A stretch of 64,000 nt of DNA from Faecalibacterium sp. UBA1762. GTDB lineage: Bacteria; Bacillota; Clostridia; Oscillospirales; Ruminococcaceae. The notes under the pieces are model-generated. The model was given only the letters and a program-made list of their open reading frames with translations, had not been told where the DNA came from and did not search any database. Numbering within the stretch: position 1 is the stretch's first letter; each line of letters starts with the position of its first letter. The position numbers and the translations under genes were made by a program. Of the stretch, positions 43,436 to 51,386 are shown in pieces. The stretch lies in NCBI GenBank assembly GCA_002314755.1, contig DCHC01000041.1, positions 1-64,000 of the forward strand, in the 5' to 3' direction.

Positions 43436-43717
43436 TTACTTCAGCTTTGCAAACTGATCCACTGCCTGCTCCAGACTTTCCAGTACGGTTTCCTGGTCTC
43501 CGCTTGCAAAGCCCTCGGCAATGCAATGCTCCAGATGCTCGGTCAAAATAACCCTTGCCACCTGAGTAACGGCGCCACTGACCGCCGAAAGCTGGGTCAG
43601 CAGTTCTTCACAGTGGCGACCGGCATCCACCATCTCTTTAATACCCTTAATTTGACCCTCTATCCGGGAAAGTCTTCTAGTCACGTCAATAGAATGGGTA
43701 CAGGTATGTCCCGACAT
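43436..43717 (-). CDS. CsoR/FrmR-family metal-sensing transcriptional repressor
   Basis: A 93-residue all-helical DUF156 repressor. Core motif RRLSRIEGQIKGI is followed by the sensing residues: Cys in AGRHCEELL, then His and Cys in LTEHLEHCIAEG, the Cys-His-Cys arrangement of copper sensors; His in the N-terminal HTCTHS resembles nickel or cobalt sensors such as RcnR and NmtR-like proteins, so the metal is open. Start at MSGHTCTH behind AAAGGAG, 25 bases after the binding-protein gene. It is the last gene of a peptide/nickel-type ABC operon. No copper ATPase or chaperone is next to it, which is unusual. Confidence 0.87.
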   Translation of the reverse strand: MSGHTCTHSIDVTRRLSRIEGQIKGIKEMVDAGRHCEELLTQLSAVSGAVTQVARVILTEHLEHCIAEGFASGDQETVLESLEQAVDQFAKLK

Positions 43718-43742
43718 TATATTTACTCCTTTACAGTCACTT

Positions 43743-45395
43743 TTATTCTTCACTCCACAAAGCCTGATAAAAATCCAGCATCGGTCCGAAGGGAGAAACA
43801 CTGATATGGGAAAATGCCGTTTCCACCGCATAGTATTCAGTCACCGTATACAGCGGTACCGCCACACAATTTGACAGCAGCGTCAGCTCTGCGGCCTTTA
43901 GCGCCTGAATTTGTTGTTCTCTGGTTTGCGTTGCATACACCGCCGTAAAATCGATCGCCTGCAAGACGGTTTGCGACTGTGGATTTATCGCTTCTTCCTG
44001 TTCAACCTCTGGCTCTCCCCCTGCGGTGTCGACCGCCGTTTGTGTATTTTCATCCGTTTGATCCTGCGGCAGAGCTTCCTCCTGCGGCAAAACAACCTCT
44101 GACAGCTGTATGCCGAACTGTCGCGCCAGCACTTCCAACTCTGCCGTCACCGATTCATCCTGTGCCCGGTGCGTGTAGAACGCCAGCTGATAATCTCCCT
44201 GATTTACACGCCGGACAATCTCCTCCTCCGGCAGATACTCTACGGAGAAGAAAGCGGATAACTGCTGCTGCCACTGGATTGCAATACTGTCGTATCTTAC
44301 ATGCCATTCCTCGGTATCCGGCACCAGCACCGTAACACCGGAAAGCTTATTTTTGCCTTCCCGGACCAGACCCTCCCGAAAGCTTGTCACCGGGTCCTGC
44401 GGCAGAGCTTCTGCCATCAGGTTTCCGGCGATCTGTCTCCAGCTGATCTCTCCCAAACGAACGGAATCTGCAATCAAGCCACCGGCTGTACTGACACCAT
44501 CCTGCTCCGACGAGATCAGGTTTTGATACATCACACCGGCAAGACCGGCGCGGACCCCGCGGTCAGCCAGCTGGGAATACTGGGGATTGATTCGCAGAAT
44601 GCAGGTCTGCACATGGTAAAGGGGGGTCTCATACTCCGGTACCCCCTGGGTAAAGCTGCCGCTTAAAATCTGTTGCTCCTCCGAATTCTCCATCAGCAGC
44701 AAACGAATCTTATCCAAGTAACCCTCTTTCGTATCAATACGCCTTAGGGTTATGCCGCTTTCCTCGCTGAGCAGGCTGATCCGGAAGGCGCCGTTTGTCA
44801 GAACGGTTTTGGTATCTAAACCATAGGCTCCCTCACACGCTTCAAAAAAGCCCTTCTGGCAGGGCATAGCGCCCGGGCAGCACAGCTTTAGCAGCAGGCT
44901 TTCATCCGGCTGTACCAATTGAATGGTCAGGCTTTTTTTCCCTGTGGAAAAAACGATCGGATTGCCGTTCTCATCCCGGGCAATGCCGGAAAAAGTCCCG
45001 GCCCAGGGGCTAGTACTATCCTTAGCAAGCACTCTCTTCAGGGCAAACGCGTAATCTTCTGCCTGCACCGGTGTTGCCTCTTTTTCGTCAGTCCCATCGT
45101 TATATATCAGGCCGTCCTTTAAAGTAAAATTCCATATCAGTCCGTCAGAGGATACCTTGTAACTTTCGCAGGCTGCCGGCTGCGCTGTGCCGTCCTCTCC
45201 CCGACGAAAAAGGCCCATAAAAATATTGACGGCAATCAAACATTCCGCGTCGTTTTGCGCCAGCTGCGGGTCCAGCGTCTCCGGCAGTGCCTCCACAGAA
45301 GTATAGAAAACACCTTCATCTTCCCCGCAACCGGTGAAGAAGCTAAGACACAGTATCATTGCCAAAAGTACAGAAACCGCTTTTTTCATCTGCAT
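43743..45395 (-). CDS. Family 5 extracellular solute-binding lipoprotein (peptide or metal type)
   Basis: A 550-residue lipoprotein: signal peptide ending in FFTGC, then a SBP_bac_5 fold. VEALPETLDPQLAQNDAECL and LIWNFTLKDGLIYNDGTDE near the N-terminus are family landmarks, and FALKRVLAKDSTSPWAG follows. Residues about 430-475 form an acidic, Gln/Pro-rich insertion (ALPQEEALPQDQTDENTQ and beyond) absent from typical OppA. Sequence similarity in the C-terminal half is low, so the ligand may not be a peptide. It is the last transport gene of the operon and directly precedes the CsoR-family gene. Confidence 0.85.
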   Translation of the reverse strand: MQMKKAVSVLLAMILCLSFFTGCGEDEGVFYTSVEALPETLDPQLAQNDAECLIAVNIFMGLFRRGEDGTAQPAACESYKVSSDGLIWNFTLKDGLIYNDGTDEKEATPVQAEDYAFALKRVLAKDSTSPWAGTFSGIARDENGNPIVFSTGKKSLTIQLVQPDESLLLKLCCPGAMPCQKGFFEACEGAYGLDTKTVLTNGAFRISLLSEESGITLRRIDTKEGYLDKIRLLLMENSEEQQILSGSFTQGVPEYETPLYHVQTCILRINPQYSQLADRGVRAGLAGVMYQNLISSEQDGVSTAGGLIADSVRLGEISWRQIAGNLMAEALPQDPVTSFREGLVREGKNKLSGVTVLVPDTEEWHVRYDSIAIQWQQQLSAFFSVEYLPEEEIVRRVNQGDYQLAFYTHRAQDESVTAELEVLARQFGIQLSEVVLPQEEALPQDQTDENTQTAVDTAGGEPEVEQEEAINPQSQTVLQAIDFTAVYATQTREQQIQALKAAELTLLSNCVAVPLYTVTEYYAVETAFSHISVSPFGPMLDFYQALWSEE

Positions 45396-45438
45396 ACATG
45401 TTTACCTTATAGGCTGTACAATATTTGAAAAACGAGCA

Positions 45439-46443
45439 TTATTTGCAACTATCTACCAAATGACAGGCAACCATATGGCCGTTGCCCACATTCCTCAGCT
45501 CCGGAGCCTGTTCTTTGCATTTTGGGGTACACATTGCGCACCTTGGGTGGAACCTGCAGCCCTTGGGCGGATCCAATGGACTGGGAACATCCCCGTGAAG
45601 CACCGCCTTATCTGCCAGCTTTTGCCCCTCCGGGCTGACAACCGGCACCGGCACCGTATCCAGCAGGGCGCGGGTATACGGGTGCAGGCGGTTATGGTAC
45701 AGCTCCTCCGAATCTGCCAACTCAACAATCTGTCCCAGGTACATGACCGCGATGCGGTTACTCATATACTGTACCACACTTAGATCATGGGCAATAAACA
45801 GATATGCCAGACCCAACTCAGCCTGCAGCTCTTTCATCAGGTTTAAAATCTGTGCCTGAATGGATACATCCAAAGCAGAAACCGGCTCATCGCAGACAAT
45901 CAGCTCCGGTTTCATCGCCAATGCCTTTGCAATACAGATTCTCTGTCGCTGTCCGCCGGAAAACTCATGCGGATACCGGTACATATAATCCGGCTGCAAA
46001 TTGACCTTTTTCATCATTTGGGCCACCAGCTCCCGACGCTGCTCCTTATTGCCCAAGCCGTGTATCCGCAAGGGCTCATCAAAAGCATCCAGAATATTCC
46101 GCATCGGGTTCAACGAGGCATACGGATCCTGAAAAATCATCTGGATATTACGTCGCATGGCAAAGCTGTCCTTTTTATTCAGAGAGAGCAGATCTTTTTG
46201 CTCCCCCTCAGGCGTGCAGTATATCATTTTTCCGGTTTCCGGTGCATGCAGCCGTACAATGCATTTACCCAATGTGGTTTTGCCGCAACCACTCTCGCCC
46301 ACAACGCCAAAGGTCTCACCGCGACGCACCGTAAAGCTGATATTCTCTACCGCGTGCAGCACTGGGCTGCGTTTCAACGCCCAGCTGCTGCCGGTGGCAA
46401 AGCTTTTCGATAAATTTTCAATTTTCAGCAGTTCCTCTGCCAT
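45439..46443 (-). CDS. oppF: Oligopeptide/nickel ABC transporter ATP-binding protein (OppF/DppF type)
   Basis: A 334-residue cytoplasmic ATPase. Walker A is GESGCGKTTLGKCI, signature EFSGGQRQRICIAKAL, Walker B ELIVCDEPVSALDVS. The C-terminal oligopeptide extension carries the iron-sulfur-type cysteines in GCRFHPRCAMCTPKC, seen in this subfamily. It pairs with the OppD-type ATPase encoded just upstream to drive the two permeases. The gene is spaced 44 bases before the binding-protein gene. Confidence 0.92.
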   Translation of the reverse strand: MAEELLKIENLSKSFATGSSWALKRSPVLHAVENISFTVRRGETFGVVGESGCGKTTLGKCIVRLHAPETGKMIYCTPEGEQKDLLSLNKKDSFAMRRNIQMIFQDPYASLNPMRNILDAFDEPLRIHGLGNKEQRRELVAQMMKKVNLQPDYMYRYPHEFSGGQRQRICIAKALAMKPELIVCDEPVSALDVSIQAQILNLMKELQAELGLAYLFIAHDLSVVQYMSNRIAVMYLGQIVELADSEELYHNRLHPYTRALLDTVPVPVVSPEGQKLADKAVLHGDVPSPLDPPKGCRFHPRCAMCTPKCKEQAPELRNVGNGHMVACHLVDSCK

Positions 46444-46536
46444 TTGTTCTCTCCCACCCGGCAGGTCGCCTATTTGCCGTCTGCCGTTTTTGCGTATTAT
46501 ATGTTATCCGTCTTGCTTTTTTTCGCCGTGCTACGG

Positions 46537-47592
46537 TTATCCTTTCAGCACCTGCGGGGGCTCTCCGTCCACGGCAGTGTCATCCGGGTACAAATGACAG
46601 CGCACCTTATGCCCGTCCTTACCTTCGGCATCCTGCGGAAACTCATTCCGGCATCTGTCAGTCACATAGGGGCACCTCTCGGCAAATTCACACCCGGTAA
46701 ATACAGCAGAGGCATCCGGTGTGGAGCCAGGGATGCTTTCCAGCACCTTATCCTTGCCCATACCCAGCACCGGCACACTACGCAGCAGCGCACGGGTATA
46801 CGGATGCAGCGGACGATTAAACACCTGCTCCAAAGTGCCGCTTTCCACCACACGACCCATATACATCACCGCTACATCGTCGCACACCTGTGCAACGATA
46901 CCCATATTATGTGTAATTAACATAATTGAAGTGCCGTTTTCCCGCTGCAGTTTTTTCATTAGGGATAAAATCTGTGCTTGAATAGTCACATCCAATGCGG
47001 TCGTTGGCTCATCTGCAATCAATATCTTAGGTCGACAGGCCATGGCAATTGCAATCATCACCCGCTGTTTCATACCGCCGGAAAACTGATGCGGATACTC
47101 ATTCACCCGCTTTTCCGGCGAGGGTATGCCCAGAGAACCCAAAAGCTCAATTGCCTTTTGTTTTGCCTGCTGCCTTGTCAGCGATTTATCGTGCTCCCGC
47201 AGATTTTCTGCAATCTGATACCCAACCGTGTAAACTGGGTTCAGGGTAGACATCGGGTCCTGAAAAACCATCGAAATCCGGTTGCCCCGTAGCGCACGCA
47301 TCTCTTTTCCGTGACGGGATAGTCTGCTCAGGCAGATTTTTTCTCCCGGTTGGGGATAATAATCAACAGTCCCCTGTTTAATATATCCTGCCTGGGGCAG
47401 CAGCTGCAAAATAGAATGTGCCGTTACGCTTTTTCCGCAGCCGCTTTCTCCCACAATACCCAGCACTCTGCCCCGCTGCAAAGAAAATGTCACGCTATTT
47501 ACCGCATGAACCACCCTTTTACCCACATGAAACGAGGTGGCAAGCTGCTGCACATCCAAAATGATATCCTTACTATTGTTGTCCTGTGCCAT
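46537..47592 (-). CDS. oppD: Oligopeptide/nickel ABC transporter ATP-binding protein (OppD/DppD type)
   Basis: A 351-residue ATPase: Walker A GESGCGKSVTAHS, NPVYTVGYQIAE after the Q-loop stretch MVFQDPMSTL, signature QFSGGMKQRVMIAIAM, Walker B ILIADEPTTALDVT. The C-terminal FTGCEFAERCPYVTDRC has the family's cysteine motif. I begin it at MAQDNNSK, eight bases after AGGAAAGG. Fourth in the operon from the right: oppB, oppC, oppD, oppF, binding protein, csoR. Confidence 0.92.
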   Translation of the reverse strand: MAQDNNSKDIILDVQQLATSFHVGKRVVHAVNSVTFSLQRGRVLGIVGESGCGKSVTAHSILQLLPQAGYIKQGTVDYYPQPGEKICLSRLSRHGKEMRALRGNRISMVFQDPMSTLNPVYTVGYQIAENLREHDKSLTRQQAKQKAIELLGSLGIPSPEKRVNEYPHQFSGGMKQRVMIAIAMACRPKILIADEPTTALDVTIQAQILSLMKKLQRENGTSIMLITHNMGIVAQVCDDVAVMYMGRVVESGTLEQVFNRPLHPYTRALLRSVPVLGMGKDKVLESIPGSTPDASAVFTGCEFAERCPYVTDRCRNEFPQDAEGKDGHKVRCHLYPDDTAVDGEPPQVLKG

Positions 47593-47617
47593 TTTCACAA
47601 ACCTTTCCTGGAAAATC

Positions 47618-48484
47618 TCAATTTTGAGAAGCGTCGAACACATCCCGCAGACCGTCGCCGAAAAAGTTAATACTGAGCACAAACAGCGAGATGGCAATAC
47701 CGGGGGCCAACCATAAATGCGGGTAGGTAAGCACCTTTGTCAGATTTTTTGCCGCATTGATAATACTGCCCCAGGTGGGTACGCCGTCCGGTACGCCCAT
47801 GCCCAAAAAGCTCAGGCCGGCTTCAGCCAGAATATATCCTGCGCAGGCCAGGGTGGTATGCACTATTACCGGGCCGACGGTATTCGGCAACAACTGACGG
47901 AACATGATGGAAAAGCCGGAAATTCCGTTGACCTTGCAGCTTTCCACAAAGGGCTCCTCTTTCAGGGACAGAATACGGCTGCGTACAATACGGTGTACCC
48001 CGCACCAACCGGTAAAGATAAAGATCAAAACCATATTGACCACACTTCGCCCGGACAGCCCCACACAAATCAAAATTAACAACGTCTGGGGAAAAACGCT
48101 GAACAGCTCTGAAATATATAACAGTGCCTGGTCCACAAACCCGCCATAATAGCCGGAAACACAACCGATAATCGCCCCCAACAGAGATGCCCCCACTGCG
48201 CTGATCACGCCGATGGCAATGGACCATCTGCCGCCGTACAAAAGGCGAGACAGAAGATCGATACCTAAGTTATCCGTGCCCAAAGGGTGCTCTGCGCTGG
48301 CAGGCAGCAGCCGCTCAGACGGATTTGCCGCTATCGGATCATAAGAGGTTAAAAGCGGCGCGGCAACGCTTGCCAGGATCATCAGCACCAGTACGGCGCC
48401 ACCGATTACCGCTAATTTGTTGGAAAGAAACTTCTGCCAGTTCCGTTTCGCCAAACTGAAACGGGGATGTTTTGTCTGTCTCAT
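47618..48484 (-). CDS. oppC: ABC transporter permease (OppC/DppC type)
   Basis: A 288-residue inner-membrane protein with six helices. The N-terminal FSLAKRNWQKFLSNKLAVIG and DPIAANPSERLLPASAEHPL, followed by GTDNLGIDLLSRLLYGGRWS, are the OppC signature; the EAA loop is VESCKVNGISGFSIMFRQLL. It forms the channel with the OppB-type permease encoded upstream. Confidence 0.93.
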   Translation of the reverse strand: MRQTKHPRFSLAKRNWQKFLSNKLAVIGGAVLVLMILASVAAPLLTSYDPIAANPSERLLPASAEHPLGTDNLGIDLLSRLLYGGRWSIAIGVISAVGASLLGAIIGCVSGYYGGFVDQALLYISELFSVFPQTLLILICVGLSGRSVVNMVLIFIFTGWCGVHRIVRSRILSLKEEPFVESCKVNGISGFSIMFRQLLPNTVGPVIVHTTLACAGYILAEAGLSFLGMGVPDGVPTWGSIINAAKNLTKVLTYPHLWLAPGIAISLFVLSINFFGDGLRDVFDASQN

Positions 48485-48587
48485 GAATATGACTTTTCCT
48501 TTCTCGGAACTGTGCCGTACCGCAAAGCTGGCACACGGTTAAAACATTTCTATATCACCCTTACGCTCGTATACAACTGACCATCCC

Positions 48588-49553
48588 TTAACAGCCAAAA
48601 CGGACACGGGGGTCCAACAGGGCTGTGAGAATGTCTGCCAGTGTACTGGCAATCAGGCATACCGCGCCAATCAGCATGGTGGTTATCATAATGACCGGCA
48701 TATCTCCCGCGGACACAGCGTCCAAAATCATACTGCCCATACCCGGATAGTTAAACACCATTTCGATGACCACCGTACCCGAGACTAAAATGGGCAGCCG
48801 CATCACCATCAGCACCACCATTGGGGCGAGTGCATTGCGGAAAGCATGCAGCAGATGTACTCTTGTTTCGCTCAGTCCCTTACTACGGGCCGTCTTAATA
48901 TATTCTTTATTTAGTATATCCAGCATAGAGCTGCGGGTATACCTTGACATAGTCGCCACCAAAGAAATTGCCAAACAGAGCACCGGTAATATCATGTAAG
49001 GTATACGGCTGACAAAGCTTCCGTCACTGCCTGCCGCCAGCCGTCCGCCGGTAGGCAGCCACTTTAGCTTTATCGCAAACAGCACAATAAACATCTGTCC
49101 GAAAAAGAAATCCGGAATCGAGATACCGATAATGGAAAGGACGGTATTGGCGGAATCCAGCGGGCCGTTGCGATGCAGCGCCGCCACATAGCCCAGTGCC
49201 AGACCCAGCAGGTTTGCCACAATCAGCGCCCAGAAGGTCAGTTCAATCGTTGCAGGCAGACGGTTGCGCAGCATCTGAGTAATACTGGAGCCTGTTGCCT
49301 GAGAGTAGCCGAAATCCCCCCTCAGCATATTACCGATCCAGCGCAGATACTGCACCATTAGGGGATCGTTCAGGCCCAGCTCTTCCCGCAGGGTCTCCAG
49401 CTGTGCCTTGGTCATATTACGGTATACATCCGGGGAAACACTGCGGGTTACCGCGTCACCCGGCAAAAGCTGTAGCGCAAAAAATACCACAAGAGAGATC
49501 ACAATCAGCTTTGGTATCATTGCCAGCAGACGGCGAACAAAATATTTTAGCAC
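48588..49553 (-). CDS. oppB: ABC transporter permease (OppB/DppB type)
   Basis: A 321-residue inner-membrane protein with six helices and the OppB opening MLKYFVRRLLAMIPKLIVIS, then LPGDAVTRSVSPD and LGLNDPLMVQYLRWIGNMLR, the characteristic extracytoplasmic loop. The EAA loop is IKTARSKGLSETRVHLLHAF. First gene of the six-gene unit; promoter at 49632-49660. Confidence 0.93.
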   Translation of the reverse strand: MLKYFVRRLLAMIPKLIVISLVVFFALQLLPGDAVTRSVSPDVYRNMTKAQLETLREELGLNDPLMVQYLRWIGNMLRGDFGYSQATGSSITQMLRNRLPATIELTFWALIVANLLGLALGYVAALHRNGPLDSANTVLSIIGISIPDFFFGQMFIVLFAIKLKWLPTGGRLAAGSDGSFVSRIPYMILPVLCLAISLVATMSRYTRSSMLDILNKEYIKTARSKGLSETRVHLLHAFRNALAPMVVLMVMRLPILVSGTVVIEMVFNYPGMGSMILDAVSAGDMPVIMITTMLIGAVCLIASTLADILTALLDPRVRFGC

Positions 49554-49631
49554 TGCTTTTTCCTCGTTTCAAACGGTGCAAACAGGCTTAAACTGTTTTT
49601 CCTGCTGTACCGTATATTTTCAATACCTTTT

Positions 49632-49660
49632 ATTTTATATCAACCGGACGGTTTTTGCAA
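49632..49660 (-). promoter_or_regulatory. Promoter of the peptide transporter operon
   Basis: Minus strand TTGCAA, 17-base spacer, TAAAAT, about 80 bases before oppB. Confidence 0.5.
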
Positions 49661-49718
49661 GAAAAACCGCTGAATACAAGGGGAATTGTCCGAAAAAAGT
49701 TTTATCTTCTTTTTTTAC

Positions 49719-49747
49719 TTGCTAAGCGCGCTACCGACAGGTATAAT
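49719..49747 (+). promoter_or_regulatory. Promoter of the tyrosine phosphatase gene
   Basis: TTGCTA, 17-base spacer, TATAAT, 32 bases before the start. Confidence 0.65.
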
Positions 49748-49779
49748 GAGTGTACATTATCTGTTTGGAGGATACCTTT

Positions 49780-50841
49780 ATGAAGATACAGATTATCCGC
49801 CCCGCTGAAAATGCCGTGCTTGATCTATGCACACCGGAACAACGCCGCTTTTTAGCGGATGAAGCCGGTCGCGCCGCTGTCTCCGGTGAGCTGATTTACA
49901 AATGGGACGATCTGGATCTTTCTGGTCCAAATGAATATTCTCTGCCGGCGGAAATTGAGGTTTCCTTCCGGCTTGTACATGAAAAGGGGGATACCTTAGA
50001 GGGGGAGACAGCCGGCACCCCTCAGGCATTGATCTTGGTATCCGAGTATCCGGAAATGAAGGACTGCCTGGTCTTTCCCACTAAAGGACACAGCGGTAAA
50101 TTATTCAACCTGAAAATCGGTACTGCCTACTATCTTTGCGTGCAGTATGACCGCTTTCGTTCTGCGGTGCGTCGGTTTTCCACTCTAGATGCCGCTCCCC
50201 GATGCCTGCGCATTGACGGTCTGACCAATGTCCGGGATTTCGGCGGTCATCCGGTGACCGACGGCAGAGTCCGGCAAGGCATGGTATACCGGGGTTGCGA
50301 AACAGAGCGCCATGTTTTTCTGCAGTATTCCGGCCTGCAGCAAATGAAGGCCCTGGGCATCCGTACCGAGTTTGATATGCGGGGCGAAGCCACCGATGTC
50401 GCGCATAGCTTACTGGAGCTTACCGGTGCCCGACGGATTTTTTCTCCCGCCTGGCCCTACCGGGAAATGGTTACAGCAAAACAGTTTTACCCCTCCATTC
50501 GGCGCTTTTTCCGTATTCTGTCCCAACCCGGCAGCTATCCGATTTATTTTCACTGTTGGGGTGGTGCCGATCGCACCGGTAGCTACGCATATCTGTTAGG
50601 TGCTTTTTTGGGCATGAACCGAAAGACTTTGGTTGATGAGTACGAATTTACCACTTTGAGTGTTTGCGGTATCCGTACCCGCAACGCCGTTGATTTTGCC
50701 GGTATGGAGCAGCTGTTGCAGGCTTACCCGGGCGAGACCCTTTCGCAAAAGGCCACTGCCTTTTTGCTTGACGCTGGGGTTTCCCTTTCCTGTCTAGAAT
50801 CCGTTCGCCGCCTTTTGATCCTTTCATCGGATGATGCTTGA
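49780..50841 (+). CDS. Protein tyrosine/serine phosphatase
   Basis: A 353-residue cytoplasmic enzyme. Residues 145-350 form a phosphatase of the bacterial Tyr_phosphatase_3 group: GLTNVRDFGG (147-156), VYRGCE, FDMRGEAT and the P-loop HCWGGADRTG with Cys259 and Arg265 (CX5R), in the HCxxGxDRTG form of this group. The N-terminal 140 residues look like an immunoglobulin or fibronectin-like beta domain (EIEVSFRLVHEKG, TKGHSGKLFNLKIGTAYY). Start at MKIQIIRP behind TTGGAGGA. Monocistronic. Protein or inositol-phosphate substrates are both possible. Confidence 0.85.
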   Translation: MKIQIIRPAENAVLDLCTPEQRRFLADEAGRAAVSGELIYKWDDLDLSGPNEYSLPAEIEVSFRLVHEKGDTLEGETAGTPQALILVSEYPEMKDCLVFPTKGHSGKLFNLKIGTAYYLCVQYDRFRSAVRRFSTLDAAPRCLRIDGLTNVRDFGGHPVTDGRVRQGMVYRGCETERHVFLQYSGLQQMKALGIRTEFDMRGEATDVAHSLLELTGARRIFSPAWPYREMVTAKQFYPSIRRFFRILSQPGSYPIYFHCWGGADRTGSYAYLLGAFLGMNRKTLVDEYEFTTLSVCGIRTRNAVDFAGMEQLLQAYPGETLSQKATAFLLDAGVSLSCLESVRRLLILSSDDA

Positions 50842-50886
50842 GCTTTCCTCTTTCTTCTTTATATTTCTACAGCTCCTGATTGCTTT

Positions 50887-50920
50887 CACCTCTGCCTGAT
50901 AAAAGGCAGGGGTGTTTTAC
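50887..50920 (+). terminator. Terminator after the phosphatase gene
   Basis: CACCTCTGCCT/AGGCAGGGGTG stem with one wobble and a six-base loop, then TTTTAC and a further T run. Confidence 0.75.
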
Positions 50921-50938
50921 ATTTTTTTAATTTTCCTA

Positions 50939-50967
50939 TTGACATTTGCACAACTAACCGCTATAAT
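50939..50967 (+). promoter_or_regulatory. Consensus promoter of the tRNA-Met/tRNA-Glu unit
   Basis: TTGACA, exactly 17 bases, TATAAT: a full sigma-A consensus, 38 bases before the first tRNA. Confidence 0.88.
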
Positions 50968-51005
50968 AATAAAGCATTCTCACCAAGGTGAGAAAAATTG
51001 AATAT

Positions 51006-51082
51006 GGCGGTGTAACTCAGTTGGCTAGAGTACCCGGTTCATACCCGGTCTGTCGTAGGTTCAAGTCCCACCACCGCCACCA
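51006..51082 (+). tRNA. tRNA-Met (CAT), probably elongator
   Basis: Cloverleaf: acceptor GGCGGTG/CACCGCC, D stem ACTC/GAGT, anticodon loop TTCATAC giving CAT, T loop TTCAAGT, discriminator A and encoded CCA. The fully paired first base pair argues against initiator tRNA. Two weak points are visible: the outermost anticodon-stem pair is C-T and the T stem has an A-C mismatch. A tRNA-Ile2 (lysidine) reading is possible but less likely. Confidence 0.85.
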
Positions 51083-51084
51083 TT

Positions 51085-51165
51085 ATCAAACTCAGAGAGT
51101 GTTGCGGGGAGTTGCTTGCAATAGTAAGCGGTGTGAGGCTCCGCAAGACTTTCTGAGTATTTGAT
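51085..51165. repeat. Large inverted repeat between two tRNA genes
   Basis: ATCAAA-CTCAGAGAGTGTTGCGG on the left pairs with CCGCAAGACTTTCTGAG-TA-TTTGAT on the right, a stem of about 25-28 pairs with a two-base bulge; the loop contains a second small stem GCTTGC/GTAAGC. It occupies nearly the whole spacer between the two tRNAs. Confidence 0.8.
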
Positions 51166-51169
51166 ATCC

Positions 51170-51244
51170 GGCCCGTTGGTCAAGCGGTTAAGACACCGCC
51201 CTTTCACGGCGGGATCATGGGTTCGATTCCCGTACGGGTCACCA
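51170..51244 (+). tRNA. tRNA-Glu (TTC)
   Basis: Acceptor GGCCCGT/ACGGGTC, anticodon stem CCGCC/GGCGG around CTTTCAC giving TTC, T arm TGGG-TTCGATT-CCC, encoded CCA. Second gene of the tRNA unit. Confidence 0.93.
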
Positions 51245-51248
51245 AAAA

Positions 51249-51279
51249 AACACCTGTCCTTTTGGGCGGGTGTTTTTTG
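51249..51279 (+). terminator. Terminator of the tRNA unit
   Basis: ACACCTGTCC/GGGCGGGTGT with G-T pairs, TTTT loop and a T run. Confidence 0.85.
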
Positions 51280-51351
51280 TGTCCGTATGGGCGCGAGAAC
51301 CCCTTGCATATCGGGCAGGCAATGCGAAATCGGTCATCCGTACAGTATTCA

Positions 51352-51386
51352 AAAAACGGGCTCCTTTTGCTGAAGCCCGTTTTCTT
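51352..51386 (-). terminator. Terminator of rodA
   Basis: Minus strand AAAACGGGCT/AGCCCGTTTT immediately after the rodA stop codon, followed by more T residues. Confidence 0.85.

Noticed and set aside
43436..43717. Copper homeostasis locus (CsoR with CopA/CopZ)
   Set aside because: No copper ATPase or chaperone is present near the CsoR-family gene; its metal is left open.
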